Source of the DNA: Chloroflexota bacterium
Lineage (GTDB): Bacteria; Chloroflexota; Dehalococcoidia; Tepidiformales; Tepidiformaceae
DNA length: 6,088 bases
NCBI GenBank assembly: GCA_963169135.1
Contig: CAUJEQ010000084.1
Location: 1-6,088, forward strand
Direction of reading: 5' to 3'
Position numbers and translations under genes: made by a program. The notes beneath the pieces are model-generated. The model was not told where the DNA came from. It did not search any database and worked only from the letters and a program-made list of their open reading frames with translations. Of the stretch, positions 5,080 through 6,088 are shown one piece after another. Each line of letters begins with the position of its first letter. Within the stretch, counting starts at the first letter, position 1.

Positions 5080-5871
5080 GTGAAGTTCCTTTTCGGCGGC
5101 CTGCTTGGCCGCCTCCTCTCATTCGCGGTCGTTGCGGTCATCGCCGCTGGCGCTGGCTGGTACTTCTTCATCCGCGAAGACAACGAAGCGCAGAAATCAG
5201 CCGCCGACGTCACCGACGAAGTGCGCGACGCCGTCAGCCAGACAGCTACCCCGTCCCCGGGGGCCTCACCGGCAAGCAGCGAGACACCGACTGCCGGAGC
5301 GACCGGAGCTGCCGCAACTGAAGGTGGCTCGAACTACGCCGGCAAGGCGTACCGGGTGATCGAAGGCCAGTCGGAGGCCTGGTACCTTGCCGACGAGAAG
5401 CTCGCTCGCCTCCCCACCGGCTCGACCGCCAAAGGCACGACGAACAAGATCACTGGTGAGTTCCACCTGACCGAGGATGGCCTCGACCCCTCGAAGCCAA
5501 CGACCTTCACGGTCGACCTCACGAGCATCACGAGCGACAACTCGCGGCGCGACGAACGCATGCACGGCGCCCTCGAAACCTCGAAGTACCCCACCACCAC
5601 CTTCACCGCCAGTGGCATCAGTGGCCTCCCGGCAGAGTTTGGAACGGCGGACACCGTCCTTCAGCTTACCGGCACGCTCGACCTGCACGGTGTCCAGAAG
5701 GAAGTCACCTGGGAGCTGAAGGTGAAGCGCGATGGCGACATCCTCAGCGTCCTCGGCACGACCGCGTTCAAGTACGCCGACTTCAACATCACCAAGCCGG
5801 ATATCGCAGGTGTCGTCTCCGTCGACGAGAACGTCACCCTCCAGGTCCAGCTCTTCGTCCAGGAGAGCTGA
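5080..5871 (+). CDS. YceI-domain protein, membrane-anchored
   Basis: The product has 263 residues. GTG 5080-5082 is chosen because GGAG (5070-5073) lies 6 bases upstream and a membrane segment begins at once. Residues about 10-31 (GRLLSFAVVAVIAAGAGWYF and on) form one hydrophobic helix, followed by a charged stretch and a Ser/Pro/Thr/Ala-rich linker (about 50-88). The YceI domain spans about 90-262: YRVIEGQSEAWYLADEKL, GTTNKITGEFHL, FTVDLTSITSDNSRRDERMH (the family's VxVDxxSIxTxxxxRDxxL), TSKYPTTTFTASGI (xxxFPxxxFxS), LTGTLDLHGVQKEVTWELKV (LxGxLTxHGxTKxV). YceI proteins are lipocalin-like beta barrels, and some bind polyisoprenoid chains. E. coli YceI is a shorter secreted periplasmic protein; this one is likely tethered to the membrane with the domain outside. 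It is transcribed divergently from the toroid-like/marC operon and alone on its strand. The ligand here is unknown. Confidence 0.92.
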   Translation: MKFLFGGLLGRLLSFAVVAVIAAGAGWYFFIREDNEAQKSAADVTDEVRDAVSQTATPSPGASPASSETPTAGATGAAATEGGSNYAGKAYRVIEGQSEAWYLADEKLARLPTGSTAKGTTNKITGEFHLTEDGLDPSKPTTFTVDLTSITSDNSRRDERMHGALETSKYPTTTFTASGISGLPAEFGTADTVLQLTGTLDLHGVQKEVTWELKVKRDGDILSVLGTTAFKYADFNITKPDIAGVVSVDENVTLQVQLFVQES

Positions 5872-5896
5872 GCGCCTCCGCTTCCGGCTCCAGCTC

Positions 5897-5927
5897 CAGA
5901 GTGCCCCGCCCCCGGTGGGGCACTCTG
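5897..5927 (+). terminator. Strong hairpin terminator between convergent genes
   Basis: CAGAGTGCCCC (5897-5907) pairs perfectly with GGGGCACTCTG (5917-5927): 11 base pairs, 9-base loop, followed by TATTTC. It lies 25 bases after the YceI-protein stop and just beyond the stop of the - strand SMP-30-like gene, so it may serve both. The T-rich tail is short and present only on the + side, which favours the YceI transcript. Confidence 0.75.
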
Positions 5928-5931
5928 TATT

Positions 5932-6088
5932 TCAGGCCTGGAAGTTCAACCGCAGTCCCGCGGTCGGCCAATTCTCGAACGCGATCAGCCGGCCGGTCGT
6001 GCTCAACGTGGCATAGAGCGTCCGAAGTCCGGGCCCCGCGAAACACGCGTTTGTCGTCAGCAGGTCCGGGCAAGGGTAGTGCGTCACC
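5932..6088 (-). CDS. SMP-30/gluconolactonase-like protein (C-terminal 51 residues)
   Basis: A - strand frame enters from the right edge (first full codon at 6087) and ends at TGA 5934-5932. The 51 visible residues include CPDLLTTNACFAGPGLRTLYATLS and end GLRLNFQA; the fragment TNACFAGPGLRTLY matches the TNxxFGGxDxxTLY segment near the end of SMP-30/gluconolactonase/LRE beta propellers, and a short tail ending in LNF(Q) is usual. These are calcium-dependent lactonase-type hydrolases acting on sugar or other lactones. Substrate cannot be told from this fragment, and the catalytic metal ligands lie upstream, outside the window. It converges on the YceI gene with the shared hairpin between them. 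Confidence 0.7.
   Translation of the reverse strand, partial: VTHYPCPDLLTTNACFAGPGLRTLYATLSTTGRLIAFENWPTAGLRLNFQA

Noticed and set aside
5834..6073. 79-codon - strand ATG frame at the right edge
   Set aside because: The neighbouring frame, open to the window edge, reads as an SMP-30-like C-terminus with family features and ends just before the terminator.
1..6088. CRISPR arrays, tRNA or rRNA genes, insertion sequences, phage or defence genes
   Set aside because: No regularly spaced repeats, cloverleaf-like segments, transposase-like proteins or terminal repeats were seen on either strand.

Overview
This is a 6.1 kb window of GC-rich bacterial DNA with tightly packed genes on both strands. 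GC is strongly preferred at third codon positions, and most starts appear to be GTG. Nothing identifies the organism firmly. The gene mix (an E2-like gene next to lipB, a YebC protein, a membrane-anchored YceI protein, an SMP-30-like gene, no phage or IS genes) fits a free-living high-GC bacterium. A Chloroflexota-like lineage is a guess from general resemblance only.

Left part, + strand (1-1534): the C-terminal part of a 2-oxo-acid dehydrogenase E2-like protein is followed, at or near an ATGA overlap, by lipB (octanoyltransferase). LipB supplies the octanoyl group that becomes lipoate on E2 proteins, so the two form a functional pair. The E2-like domain has lost the catalytic His/Asp motif of the acyltransferase family, which is the most notable observation here.

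Convergent gap (1535-1776): between lipB and the oppositely oriented yebC lie several inverted repeats. One is a bulged hairpin that could terminate lipB transcription. The gap also holds a possible 24-codon ORF for a single-helix membrane microprotein with a good ribosome binding site.

Middle part, - strand (4983 down to 1777): four genes run in one direction. They are a membrane-anchored or secreted protein with an alpha/alpha-toroid-like look, a MarC-family membrane protein (4-base stop/start overlap), a 220-residue conserved-looking protein with an Ada-like CxxC motif (2-base gap), and yebC. The first three look like a translationally coupled operon. yebC follows after 65 bases and has a good candidate promoter of its own overlapping the preceding stop codon. 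The first gene has no ribosome binding site but has a -10-like hexamer exactly 7 bases before its GTG, which suggests leaderless transcription.

Right part (5080-6088): a membrane-anchored YceI-domain protein is transcribed divergently from the operon across a 96-base gap carrying a small perfect dyad. It ends at a strong hairpin terminator. The window closes with the C-terminal 51 residues of a - strand SMP-30/gluconolactonase-like gene converging on the same terminator.
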